64,000 nucleotides of DNA from a virus, in the IMG/VR virus record IMGVR_UViG_3300007734_000761, positions 62,001 to 126,000 of that record, one strand, 5' to 3'. Below, piece after piece: positions 55,001-60,737 of the stretch. The notes below the pieces were generated by a model. It saw only the letters and a list, made by a program, of their open reading frames with translations. It ran no database searches and was not told where the DNA came from. The position numbers and the translations under genes were made by a program. Position 1 is the stretch's first letter. Each line of letters opens with the position of its first letter.

Positions 55001-56489
55001 TAGTGCCTGAGGATCCTGAAGTACCTGATGAGCCACTAGAACCAGAAGTTCCTGAACTACCTGAAGTTCCTGATGAACCTGATGAACCATCAACTCCACT
55101 TAAACCTGAAGTACCCGAAGTACCAGATGAGCCTGATGAGCCACTAGTACCTGATGATCCACTTGTTCCTGAAGAACCTGAACTACCTGACGTGCCACTT
55201 GAGCCAGATGTTCCCGAACTTCCACTTGAACCACTTGTACCTGATGAACCTGAGCTTCCTGAAGTACCAGACGAACCTGATGTTCCTGAACTTCCGCTAG
55301 TTCCACTTGAACCTGAACTTCCACTAGTTCCTGAAGAACCGCTTGAGCCAGATGTTCCCGAACTTCCACTAGTTCCTGAAGAACCGCTTGAGCCAGATGT
55401 ACCTGATGAACCACTTGTTCCACTACTTCCTGAAGTGCCAGATGAGCCTGAGCTACCTGAAGTACCAGATGAACCACTTGTTCCTGAGCTTCCGCTTGTA
55501 CCGGATGAACCTGATGAACCGCTAGTTCCACTTGAACCTGAACTTCCGCTAGTTCCTGAAGAACCACTTGAGCCAGATGTACCTGACGAACCGCTTGTTC
55601 CTGAAGAACCACTTGTTCCACTTGAACCAGATGAACCAGATGTTCCTGAGCTTCCACTTGTTCCACTTGAACCTGAAGTACCTGAAGAACCACTTGAACC
55701 TGAAGTACCTGAAGAACCACTTGAGCCAGATGTGCCTGATGAACCGCTAGTTCCTGATGAACCAGATGTTCCACTTGTTCCGCTTGAACCTGATGTTCCT
55801 GAAGTGCCAGATGAACCGCTAGTACCTGATGAACCACTAGAACCTGATGTTCCACTTGAACCACTTGTACCTGATGAACCAGATGTGCCTGATGAACCTG
55901 AGCTGCCACTTGTACCAGATGAGCCAGATGTTCCTGATGAACCTGACGTGCCTGAACTACCCGAAGTGCCAGAAGAACCAGATGTACCATTTGTACCTGA
56001 AGTACCGTTTGTGCCAGATGTTCCACTAGTTCCTGAAGTTCCTGAACTACCACTAGTTCCTGAGGTTCCTGAACTGCCACTAGTACCTGATGTTCCACTT
56101 GTGCCAGATGTACTAAAATCAGCTATTGGAGCATATGTAAATTGTCCAGAACTAGTATCATATGTTATAAAATAACCTGATGAAGAGTTTTCACTTACTC
56201 CTAAAACTATAAAAGGATTTGAACCTGAAATTAATAATGATCCAGTAATTACAGCTGAACCTGAAAACGGAAATCCTGCTCCTCCACTACCTGAAGAAGC
56301 TATTCCATAACTAACTAATCCTGTTGCTGGATCATATGTTAAATTATATGAGGCTGAAAGATCATTTTCTACTCCAATAAGTGTTAATGGGTTTGAGCCT
56401 GAAATTATTACACTCTCACTAATGCTACCTGTAATAGATAAATCATTAGATAAATACCACCCTAACTGTTCTGGTCTTACTCTTGCCAT
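46095..56489 (-). CDS. Giant Gly-Ser/Thr-Ser triplet fibre (3464 residues) with tail-fibre C-terminal domain
   Basis: Residues 1-126 hold two copies of a beta module (ISGSNPLTLIGVENDLS and ISGSNPFIVLGVSENSS, each followed by a Tyr-rich strand). Residues about 127-3264 are uninterrupted triplets G-T-S or G-S-S, about 1046 of them, with Gly strictly every third position and no proline; modules of the type GISGVNGTSGTSG recur through it. The last 200 residues are a beta-rich stem then a phage fibre domain (WRLRYSVLEGPEIGVYVRGR, IELPYYWTDLV). About two thirds of the repeat is Ser or Thr, a dense potential O-glycosylation surface. It follows the gp15-like gene by one base. Confidence 0.85.
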   Translation of the reverse strand: MARVRPEQLGWYLSNDLSITGSISESVIISGSNPLTLIGVENDLSASYNLTYDPATGLVSYGIASSGSGGAGFPFSGSAVITGSLLISGSNPFIVLGVSENSSSGYFITYDTSSGQFTYAPIADFSTSGTSGTSGTSGSSGTSGTSGSSGTSGTSGTSGTNGTSGTNGTSGSSGTSGSSGTSGSSGTSGSSGTSGSSGSSGTSGSSGTSGSSGTSGSSGSSGTSGSSGTSGTSGSSGTSGTSGSSGTSGSSGTSGSSGSSGTSGSSGSSGTSGSSGTSGSSGTSGSSGSSGTSGSSGTSGSSGTSGSSGSSGTSGSSGSSGTSGSSGSSGTSGSSGTSGSSGTSGSSGSSGTSGSSGTSGSSGTSGSSGSSGTSGSSGTSGSSGSSGTSGSSGSSGTSGSSGTSGSSGTSGSSGSSGTSGSSGSSGTSGSSGTSGSSGSSGTSGSSGTSGSSGSSGTSGTSGLSGVDGSSGSSGTSGSSGTSGSSGSSGTSGSSGTSGSSGTSGSSGTSGSSGTSGSSGSSGTSGSSGTSGSSGTSGSSGTSGSSGSSGTSGSSGTSGSSGSSGTSGSSGSSGTSGSSGSSGTSGISGINGTSGTSGSSGTSGSSGTSGIDGTSGSSGTSGSSGTSGSSGSSGTSGSSGSSGTSGSSGTSGSSGSSGTSGSSGTSGSSGTSGSSGSSGTSGISGVDGTSGTSGSSGSSGTSGSSGTSGSSGTSGSSGSSGTSGSSGSSGTSGSSGSSGTSGSSGSSGTSGSSGTSGSSGTSGSSGSSGTSGSSGSSGTSGSSGSSGTSGISGVDGTSGTSGSSGTSGSSGTSGSSGTSGSSGSSGTSGSSGSSGTSGSSGSSGTSGSSGTSGSSGTSGSSGSSGTSGSSGTSGSSGSSGTSGSSGSSGTSGSSGTSGSSGTSGSSGSSGTSGSSGTSGSSGTSGSSGSSGTSGSSGSSGTSGSSGTSGISGVDGTSGTSGSSGTSGSSGTAGSSGSSGTSGSSGTSGSSGTSGSSGSSGTSGSSGSSGTSGSSGTSGSSGSSGTSGSSGTSGSSGTSGSSGTSGSSGTSGSSGSSGSSGTSGSSGTSGSSGTSGSSGTSGSSGSSGTSGSSGSSGTSGSSGTSGISGVDGTSGTSGSSGTSGSSGTSGSSGSSGTSGSSGSSGTSGSSGSSGTSGSSGSSGTNGSSGTSGSSGSSGTSGSSGTSGSSGTSGSSGSSGTSGSSGSSGTSGSSGTSGSSGTSGSSGSSGTSGSSGTSGSSGTSGSSGSSGTSGSSGTSGISGVDGTSGTSGSSGTSGSSGTSGSSGTSGSSGSSGTSGSSGSSGTSGSSGSSGTSGSSGTSGSSGTSGSSGSSGTSGSSGSSGTSGSSGTSGSSGTSGSSGSSGTSGSSGSSGTSGSSGSSGSSGSSGTSGSSGTSGSSGSSGTSGSSGSSGTSGISGVNGTSGTSGSSGTSGSSGTSGSSGSSGTSGSSGSSGTSGSSGSSGTSGSSGTSGSSGTSGSSGTSGSSGSSGTSGSSGSSGTSGSSGTSGSSGTSGSSGSSGTSGSSGSSGTSGSSGTSGSSGTSGSSGTSGSSGSSGTSGSSGSSGTSGSSGSSGTSGISGVDGTSGTSGSSGTSGSSGTSGSSGSSGTSGSSGTSGSSGTSGSSGSSGTSGSSGTSGSSGSSGTSGSSGTSGSSGTSGSSGSSGTSGSSGTSGSSGSSGTSGSSGSSGTSGSSGTSGSSGSSGTSGSSGSSGTSGSSGTSGSSGTSGISGVNGTSGTSGSSGSSGTSGSSGTSGSSGTSGSSGTSGSSGSSGTSGSSGSSGTSGSSGTSGSSGSSGTSGSSGTSGSSGSSGTSGSSGSSGTSGSSGSSGTSGSSGTSGISGVNGTSGTSGSSGTSGSSGSSGTSGSSGTSGSSGSSGTSGSSGTSGSSGSSGTSGSSGTSGSSGTSGSSGSSGTSGSSGSSGTSGSSGTSGSSGTSGSSGSSGTSGSSGSSGTSGSSGTSGSSGTSGSSGSSGTSGSSGSSGTSGSSGTSGSSGTSGSSGSSGTSGSSGTSGSSGTSGISGVNGTSGTSGSSGTSGSSGTSGSSGSSGTSGSSGSSGTSGSSGSSGTSGSSGSSGTSGSSGSSGTSGSSGTSGSSGTSGSSGTSGSSGSSGTSGSSGSSGTSGSSGTSGSSGTSGSSGTSGSSGSSGTSGSSGSSGTSGSSGTSGISGVNGTSGTSGSSGTSGSSGSSGTSGSSGTSGSSGSSGTSGSSGSSGTSGSSGTSGSSGSSGTSGTSGSSGTSGSSGTSGSSGTSGSSGSSGTSGSSGSSGTSGSSGSSGTSGSSGSSGTSGISGVNGTSGTSGSSGTSGSSGSSGTSGSSGSSGTSGSSGTSGSSGTSGSSGTSGSSGSSGTSGSSGTSGSSGTSGSSGSSGTSGSSGSSGTSGSSGTSGSSGTSGSSGTSGSSGSSGTSGSSGSSGTSGISGVNGTSGTSGSSGSSGTSGSSGTSGSSGSSGTSGSSGSSGTSGSSGTSGSSGTSGSSGSSGTSGSSGSSGTSGSSGSSGTSGSSGSSGTSGSSGTSGSSGTSGSSGSSGTSGSSGSSGTSGSSGTSGSSGSSGTSGSSGTSGSSGTSGSSGTSGSSGTSGISGVNGTSGTSGSSGTSGSSGTSGSSGTSGSSGSSGTSGSSGSSGTSGSSGTSGSSGTSGSSGSSGTSGSSGTSGSSGSSGTSGSSGSSGTSGSSGTSGSSGTSGSSGSSGTSGSSGSSGTSGSSGSSGTSGSSGTSGSSGTSGSSGSSGTSGSSGSSGTSGISGVNGTSGTSGSSGTSGSSGSSGTSGSSGSSGTSGSSGSSGTSGSSGSSGTSGSSGTSGSSGSSGTSGSSGSSGTSGSSGTSGSSGSSGTSGSSGSSGNSGASGTSGTSGSSGTSGSSGTSGSSGSSGTSGSSGSSGTSGSSGTSGSSGTSGSSGSSGTSGSSGSSGTSGSSGTSGSSGTSGSSGSSGTSGSSGSSGTSGSSGSSGTSGISGVNGTSGTSGSSGSSGTSGSSGSSGTSGSSGSSGTSGSSGSSGTSGSSGNSGTSGSSGTSGSSGTSGSSGSSGTSGSSGSSGTSGSSGSSGTSGSSGTSGSSGTSGSSGSSGTSGSSGSSGTSGSSGTSGSSGSSGTSGSSGSSGTSGSSGSSGTSGSSGTSGISGVNSTSGTSGSSGSSGTSGSSGSSGTSGSSGSSGTSGSSGSSGTSGSSGSSGSSGTSGSSGTSGSSGSSGTSGSSGSSGTSGSSGSSGTSGSSGSSGTSGASGASGTSGTSGSSGTSGSSGSSGTSGINGTSGSSGTSGSSGSSGTSGTTTITNNTDNYVLTATGTSTINGEANLTFDGSTLNLNSGANLNLAGGSIDTNGGAIDTGGGNLDLGAGSINPGGAVVGGVLNFDIINGNIKNFDIIHPTKKEPWRLRYSVLEGPEIGVYVRGRLTNNNTIELPYYWTDLVHEDSITVTLTSIGKPQNLYVISANPEKVTIGIEEGNIDCYYVVYGERKDVDKLITEYIRE
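46698..56111 (-). repeat. 9.4 kb nine-base-periodic repeat encoding G-[T/S]-S triplets
   Basis: The protein is almost invariant while the DNA uses many synonymous codons (GGT, GGA, GGC; TCA, AGT, AGC, TCT; ACA, ACT, ACG). About 19 spacer modules (GISGVNG, GISGVDG, GLSGVDG, GINGTSG) divide it into units of roughly 280-630 bases; their plus-strand mark cttatacc occurs near 47143, 47640, 48270, 48758, 49240, 49628, 49998, 50438 and onwards to 54445. Confidence 0.92.
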
Positions 56490-56490
56490 C

Positions 56491-57720
56491 TTATTGGAAT
56501 TTTCCTATTATTAATACAGAATCTGGGTTAGGGCTTGAAGGTGAATTTAATTCAAATCCTAAACCAGACAATGATGTGTTAAACGTAAATACTATATCAT
56601 TTCCAATTTGTTGTAAATTAAAGAAATTAGGTTCTGTGTTAATTCCGTTTATTAATACAATAAATTGATTTTTTCCTGTTGGTGGTAATGGGTCAGGAGC
56701 AACCATAATTTGTTTACCATATAAAGTAGCTTGATTCGTACTAGTTACAATAGCTAAAGCTGAATTATTTGTATTTAAATATTGTGATACTGCTGCAAAT
56801 GATGCTGGGGTTATTATTGGTGGACTTAGTGGATTCACATTCGTTATTTTTGGTTTTTTTACATTTACTGGAATTATTAAATCATCTACTGCATATTCGT
56901 TAAAAATTACTTGACCTTTACTTACATATGCCATATCATGTGATAAATATGCATTTATAGTGTCGGGTATTAAATAACCATGTAATTTCATTGTGATTTT
57001 ACTAACAACAGTTCTTTCTTCTTCTGCTGAGTATTGAACAGATGTTGGAAAAGACTCTATATTTACTCTAAAATAATAACGATTTTTATCTCCCCAATAA
57101 CTATTTTCAGCATATTGTACAGCTTCAAGTATTCTATTGGATTGTTCTACAAAATCTGCATAAATATTTAATTCATATGTAATAGTAACATAATCTGGGT
57201 GTGCTACCACCATCATTTCTTTTACTGGTTGGCGATTATTTAACACATTAAAATTATCATAAGCATTTTTATTGGTAAATTGTCTTTCAAAAACATGAAC
57301 GTTTTGAGCTAAATTACCATCAAGATTTCTACCTACATTACGATTTTTTGTTACATCTGTTCTGTTAACTACAATAAGAGGAGCAATAATTTTACCACTT
57401 ACATCACGTAAAAATCCTTCTTTTTGCATTGCTACCCATCTTTCAGGATAAGCATATATTACAGGAACATCAATAAGTTCTGTATTACTGTATACTGTAG
57501 GTTTAATGTTATTTTTAATATGTTCTAATACAGCCGTATCAATATCAATTAATTTAACACTAAAATTTTTCTCTCTAGTGCCTTTTTGTGATACTTTTAA
57601 AGCTCTATTAGGTTTACTAACCATAGGCTCTTTACCATAACTAGCAAGTTCATAAGGTACAATTTTATCTTGTACTTCTTGTGCGGGAGTTTTAGGTATA
57701 GGTTTTCTTACTTGAGCCAT
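56491..57720 (-). CDS. Tail completion / sheath stabiliser (T4 gp15/gp3-like, putative)
   Basis: 409 residues. The central part (VIYAYPERWVAMQKEGF, PLIVVNRTDVTKNRNVGRN, VVAHPDYVTITYELNIYADF, SNRILEAVQYAENSYWGDKN) resembles T4-like tail terminator proteins, in which paired beta strands bind the sheath and neck. Gene order agrees: it follows gp13- and gp14-like genes and precedes fibre genes. The C-terminal 120 residues form an extra beta domain not seen in T4 gp15. Medium confidence. Confidence 0.55.
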   Translation of the reverse strand: MAQVRKPIPKTPAQEVQDKIVPYELASYGKEPMVSKPNRALKVSQKGTREKNFSVKLIDIDTAVLEHIKNNIKPTVYSNTELIDVPVIYAYPERWVAMQKEGFLRDVSGKIIAPLIVVNRTDVTKNRNVGRNLDGNLAQNVHVFERQFTNKNAYDNFNVLNNRQPVKEMMVVAHPDYVTITYELNIYADFVEQSNRILEAVQYAENSYWGDKNRYYFRVNIESFPTSVQYSAEEERTVVSKITMKLHGYLIPDTINAYLSHDMAYVSKGQVIFNEYAVDDLIIPVNVKKPKITNVNPLSPPIITPASFAAVSQYLNTNNSALAIVTSTNQATLYGKQIMVAPDPLPPTGKNQFIVLINGINTEPNFFNLQQIGNDIVFTFNTSLSGLGFELNSPSSPNPDSVLIIGKFQ

Positions 57721-58334
57721 TATTGTATTTTATAAGGTAAAATATTAAGTTTAATAGGTCTAGTCATTATTGTATCTAATTCAAATACTAAACTTTGACC
57801 TCTTTTATTTAAACTACTACTTTCAAAATTAGAAGCACCATAGATATATTGATCATCATTACCGAAATCAATCCAGTTTTCGTTTACATTATAAACTTCA
57901 TAGTATCTTTCTCTATCTAAAATAATGTCTCCTACTTCAGGCATTACTCCAATTTTAAGCATCATTTCATGTACAAACCAGAATTGAGATTTTTGTGTAT
58001 TACTTACACCATAATCTTCTACTATTTGAAGTTCATCACCTCTATCAATATAACATTTAATAAGAACAGGTTGATAGTACCATTTTGAAGTACTTTCACC
58101 ATAGATATTTGTAGATGAATTAGTAGCACTTATTTTATAATAAGGCACTTGCATTGACATTAATCTTTTATAAGCTTCTGTAATAGAAGTTACTTGAAAA
58201 TCAATGTCATTACCTGGAGCAAAGGGCATAGGTCTAGCTAATCCATCTGGTTGAGATGGTAAAGCTTCATAATCACCGGGGGTGGTAACTTTTTGGCCTG
58301 GTACTCTGAAAAATGCTCCTGGTTTGTTAGTCAT
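57720..58334 (-). CDS. Neck protein (T4 gp14-like)
   Basis: 204 residues. VLIKCYIDRGDELQIVEDYG, WFVHEMMLKIGVMPEVGDII and RYYEVYNVNENWIDFGNDDQ match the gp14-family pattern in which a beta barrel with a PEVGDII turn follows an acidic strand. It shares one base with each neighbour. The neck connects head and tail. The order gp13, gp14, gp15 is the T4 order. Confidence 0.7.
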   Translation of the reverse strand: MTNKPGAFFRVPGQKVTTPGDYEALPSQPDGLARPMPFAPGNDIDFQVTSITEAYKRLMSMQVPYYKISATNSSTNIYGESTSKWYYQPVLIKCYIDRGDELQIVEDYGVSNTQKSQFWFVHEMMLKIGVMPEVGDIILDRERYYEVYNVNENWIDFGNDDQYIYGASNFESSSLNKRGQSLVFELDTIMTRPIKLNILPYKIQ

Positions 58335-59935
58335 TATAGAATGTAAATAGGTGAAGGTAAAGGTATATTATTCATAATAGCATTGTTAGCATCATCTTCA
58401 GCTTTTTGTCTTTCTAACTGTTTTTGTTTTGAAGTTTCATCTAATAAAACTCTAAGTTCTTCTAATAATGCTGCTTTATCTGCTTGAGATTGACTCATCA
58501 AATCACTACTAGACATAGCTCCTACTTTTGGAACTTCTGCTGCAGGATATTTACCTCTTGAATAACCTAAAATCTCTTTACAAATTGCTAATACATACCT
58601 CATAATCCATGATTTACCTATTGAATTAATTCTAGAATATGTTGGGTTTGCATAAGGTACATTAGATACATCTGTTATGATAGGTTTATCATACGGAGGA
58701 ACGTTACTATTTTGATTTTGGTTTTGTTGTAAAACATCACTTTCTTTAGCAAACTCAAGCCATAATTTATTTCCATTTCCTGGAGGAATAGGGAATATAG
58801 TAAGTATATTATTATTTACACTAAAACTATATCCATTGTATCTTACATCCATCTGCATATTCCATTCTTGTATTCTTTGTATGTCAAAATACACAGGCCA
58901 CTGAATGTATGAATTATATCCATATCCACCATAAAATCCAAACATATCAGCGGTAGCACCTACACCTCCTAAACCAGGGTATGGGCTTGTCATCCATGCT
59001 TGAGCAGGAGGAGCTTGATAAAATACTCTAACTACTACAGGATTATCTTTTAAACTAATAAGACTTTCACTAACAAACAATGTTTTTAAGTCATACGTTT
59101 GTTGACCATCTATTAGGTCAATACTCGCGCTATATACTGGAATATCGCGTATGAAAGCTTGGTCCGCATAATTATTGGCGATTCTTATAGTTCCACCTAA
59201 AGTTCGGTCAATAAGTCGAGTATTCATATTATAATCTGACTTATAAGCTATATATTGTACTACTTGAGTTGTAGGTGTTATACTAGCATTAGGATCTACA
59301 TCTAAAATATAATTATTATTTACATAACTAGCAGATACATAAAAATAATCTGCAGAATTAATAAAAGGAAGAGGATTTTTTACAACAAAATAAACATTTC
59401 CACCTTTCATGTAAGTATATTGGGGTAAAAAATTACCACACTGATTTTCAATGCCAAAAGATTGTACTAAACTGAAGTCAGCTCTAGACATTGATGGAAT
59501 AACACTAGCAGAAACTACATAAAATATACTTCCACTATTAATAGCCCATTGCATTTCTGGGGCCGATGTAAAATCTGAAGCTACAGCTACTTCTGGTGGG
59601 CTAAACGATAAAGAAGCATTAAAGTAACTTACATTATATTCACATAAAAAACTATCTGTGTAACTACCTTCTATTGATAAGTAGTTTTCTCTTACTTTAT
59701 AAAGATAAACTTCATTACCATAAGTAGTTACTGCTTCTTCCATAGCAGCATATATTTGAAAATCTACAAGTTCAACGTCAACTACACCAAAACCTAAACG
59801 TCGGGTTACATAAAAACAAGCACGTTGTGCATCGTTTTGAAACGTTGGATCATTATCATAGTAACCGAAAGGAGTATTACCAGGAACTGGTAATAGATCG
59901 GATGTGGATAGGGCGTAATTGTAATCTTGAGACAT
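58334..59935 (-). CDS. Neck protein (T4 gp13-like, enlarged)
   Basis: 533 residues. Near the N terminus, RACFYVTRRLGFGVVDVELV then DFQIYAAMEEAVTTYGNEVY matches the gp13 helical connector motif. The C-terminal part (ILTIFPIPPGNGNKLWLEFA, SWIMRYVLAICKEILGYSRGKY) resumes the connector-like helices. A 250-residue beta-rich insertion lies between, making it longer than T4 gp13 (about 310). The gene has ATATTTAT 8 nt upstream and follows phoH by 15 bases. Confidence 0.72.
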   Translation of the reverse strand: MSQDYNYALSTSDLLPVPGNTPFGYYDNDPTFQNDAQRACFYVTRRLGFGVVDVELVDFQIYAAMEEAVTTYGNEVYLYKVRENYLSIEGSYTDSFLCEYNVSYFNASLSFSPPEVAVASDFTSAPEMQWAINSGSIFYVVSASVIPSMSRADFSLVQSFGIENQCGNFLPQYTYMKGGNVYFVVKNPLPFINSADYFYVSASYVNNNYILDVDPNASITPTTQVVQYIAYKSDYNMNTRLIDRTLGGTIRIANNYADQAFIRDIPVYSASIDLIDGQQTYDLKTLFVSESLISLKDNPVVVRVFYQAPPAQAWMTSPYPGLGGVGATADMFGFYGGYGYNSYIQWPVYFDIQRIQEWNMQMDVRYNGYSFSVNNNILTIFPIPPGNGNKLWLEFAKESDVLQQNQNQNSNVPPYDKPIITDVSNVPYANPTYSRINSIGKSWIMRYVLAICKEILGYSRGKYPAAEVPKVGAMSSSDLMSQSQADKAALLEELRVLLDETSKQKQLERQKAEDDANNAIMNNIPLPSPIYIL

Positions 59936-59943
59936 AGTCGATG

Positions 59944-59951
59944 ATAAATAT
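59944..59951 (-). promoter_or_regulatory. ATATTTAT late-type motif
   Basis: 8 nt upstream of the gp13-like neck gene. Confidence 0.4.
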
Positions 59952-60664
59952 TAATCTCTTAATGTTTTATAAATTTCTAAGATTGGTTCTACTATTGGAT
60001 GGCGATGATTTGTTTTAAGATGAAAATGACTAACACCATCAATAGCAGCTACTGCTTTACTTACAAAATATAATCCTGAGTCTTTTTTGAATTTTAAGTC
60101 AATTTGTCCAACATCACCAACAATACACATTTTTGATCCTTCACATAAACGAGTAATAGCAAGTTCCATTTGTGAATCGGTAATGTTTTGAGCTTCATCT
60201 AAAATAATAAAGCTATTACTAAAATTTCGACCTCTCATAAAAGCAAATGGAATAATTTCTATTCTTCCTTCAGCAAACTCTTTATCGATTTTTTCTTTAT
60301 TGTATAATCGATACATGTTATCATAGATAGGGGCAATAAATGGATCTAATTTATCTTTTAATCCACCTGGAAGAAAACCAATGTCTTCTTTAGCTGTTAC
60401 TACAGGTCTAGCTACAATAATCTTTTCTATTTCTTTGTTAAACAATAAATCTAAAGCTGCTTGACAAGCTACTAATGTTTTACCACTACCTGCAGCACCT
60501 GTTAATACTGAAATTGTGTTGTCGTAAATAATTCCTTTTGCTTGTTTTTGTTCTTGATTTAAAGATACATTAAATTTGATTGGATTTTTTGGTTTACGTT
60601 TTTCTTTAAATTTGTCGTGGTGAGTTGCTACTGCATTTACCACACTTTCTACATTATTGTCCAT
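59951..60664 (-). CDS. phoH: PhoH-like ATPase
   Basis: 237 residues from the ATG at 60662-60664 (MDNNVESVVNAVATHH); an in-frame TTG five codons upstream is less likely. Walker A is GAAGSGKT, Walker B IILDEAQN, with VARPVVTAKEDIGFLPG, FMRGRNFSNS and VGDVGQIDL typical of PhoH. PhoH proteins are RNA/ATP-binding helicase-like enzymes frequent in phages with uncertain role. It sits between the capsid gene terminator and the neck genes. Confidence 0.93.
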   Translation of the reverse strand: MDNNVESVVNAVATHHDKFKEKRKPKNPIKFNVSLNQEQKQAKGIIYDNTISVLTGAAGSGKTLVACQAALDLLFNKEIEKIIVARPVVTAKEDIGFLPGGLKDKLDPFIAPIYDNMYRLYNKEKIDKEFAEGRIEIIPFAFMRGRNFSNSFIILDEAQNITDSQMELAITRLCEGSKMCIVGDVGQIDLKFKKDSGLYFVSKAVAAIDGVSHFHLKTNHRHPIVEPILEIYKTLRD

Positions 60665-60678
60665 AACTTTGTGTGGCA

Positions 60679-60686
60679 ATAAATAT
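60679..60686 (-). promoter_or_regulatory. ATATTTAT late-type motif
   Basis: 14 nt upstream of phoH and directly downstream of the capsid-gene terminator, so it could restart transcription. Confidence 0.45.
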
Positions 60687-60688
60687 GA

Positions 60689-60716
60689 AAAAAAGACCCG
60701 CCGAAGCGGGTCTTAA
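60689..60716 (-). terminator. Strong terminator with UUCG tetraloop after the capsid gene
   Basis: Perfect 8-bp stem agacccgc/gcgggtct (60694-60701 and 60706-60713). On the minus-strand RNA the loop is UUCG closed by C-G, followed by seven U. Confidence 0.95.
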
Positions 60717-60737
60717 TTAATTTAGATCAGACTATGA

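Noticed and set aside
46757-56098. Many 80-330 codon minus-strand ORFs rich in Val, Gln, His and Leu within the giant repeat
   Set aside because: They are a second frame of the same repeat; most begin and end at the spacer modules, where stops and ATGs occur periodically.
46698-56111. CRISPR array or intergenic tandem repeat
   Set aside because: The period is nine bases and in frame with one long gene; there are no uniform spacers.
46876-56175. A 3099-codon plus-strand open frame antisense to the giant fibre (Pro-x-x repeats such as PLEPDEPLVPD)
   Set aside because: It is an artefact of the nine-base period: the frame offset from the fibre turns antisense Gly/Ser/Thr codons into Pro, Glu, Asp, Leu and Val, with no stops. 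It has no promoter, opposes every other gene, and the minus-strand protein has proper N- and C-terminal domains.
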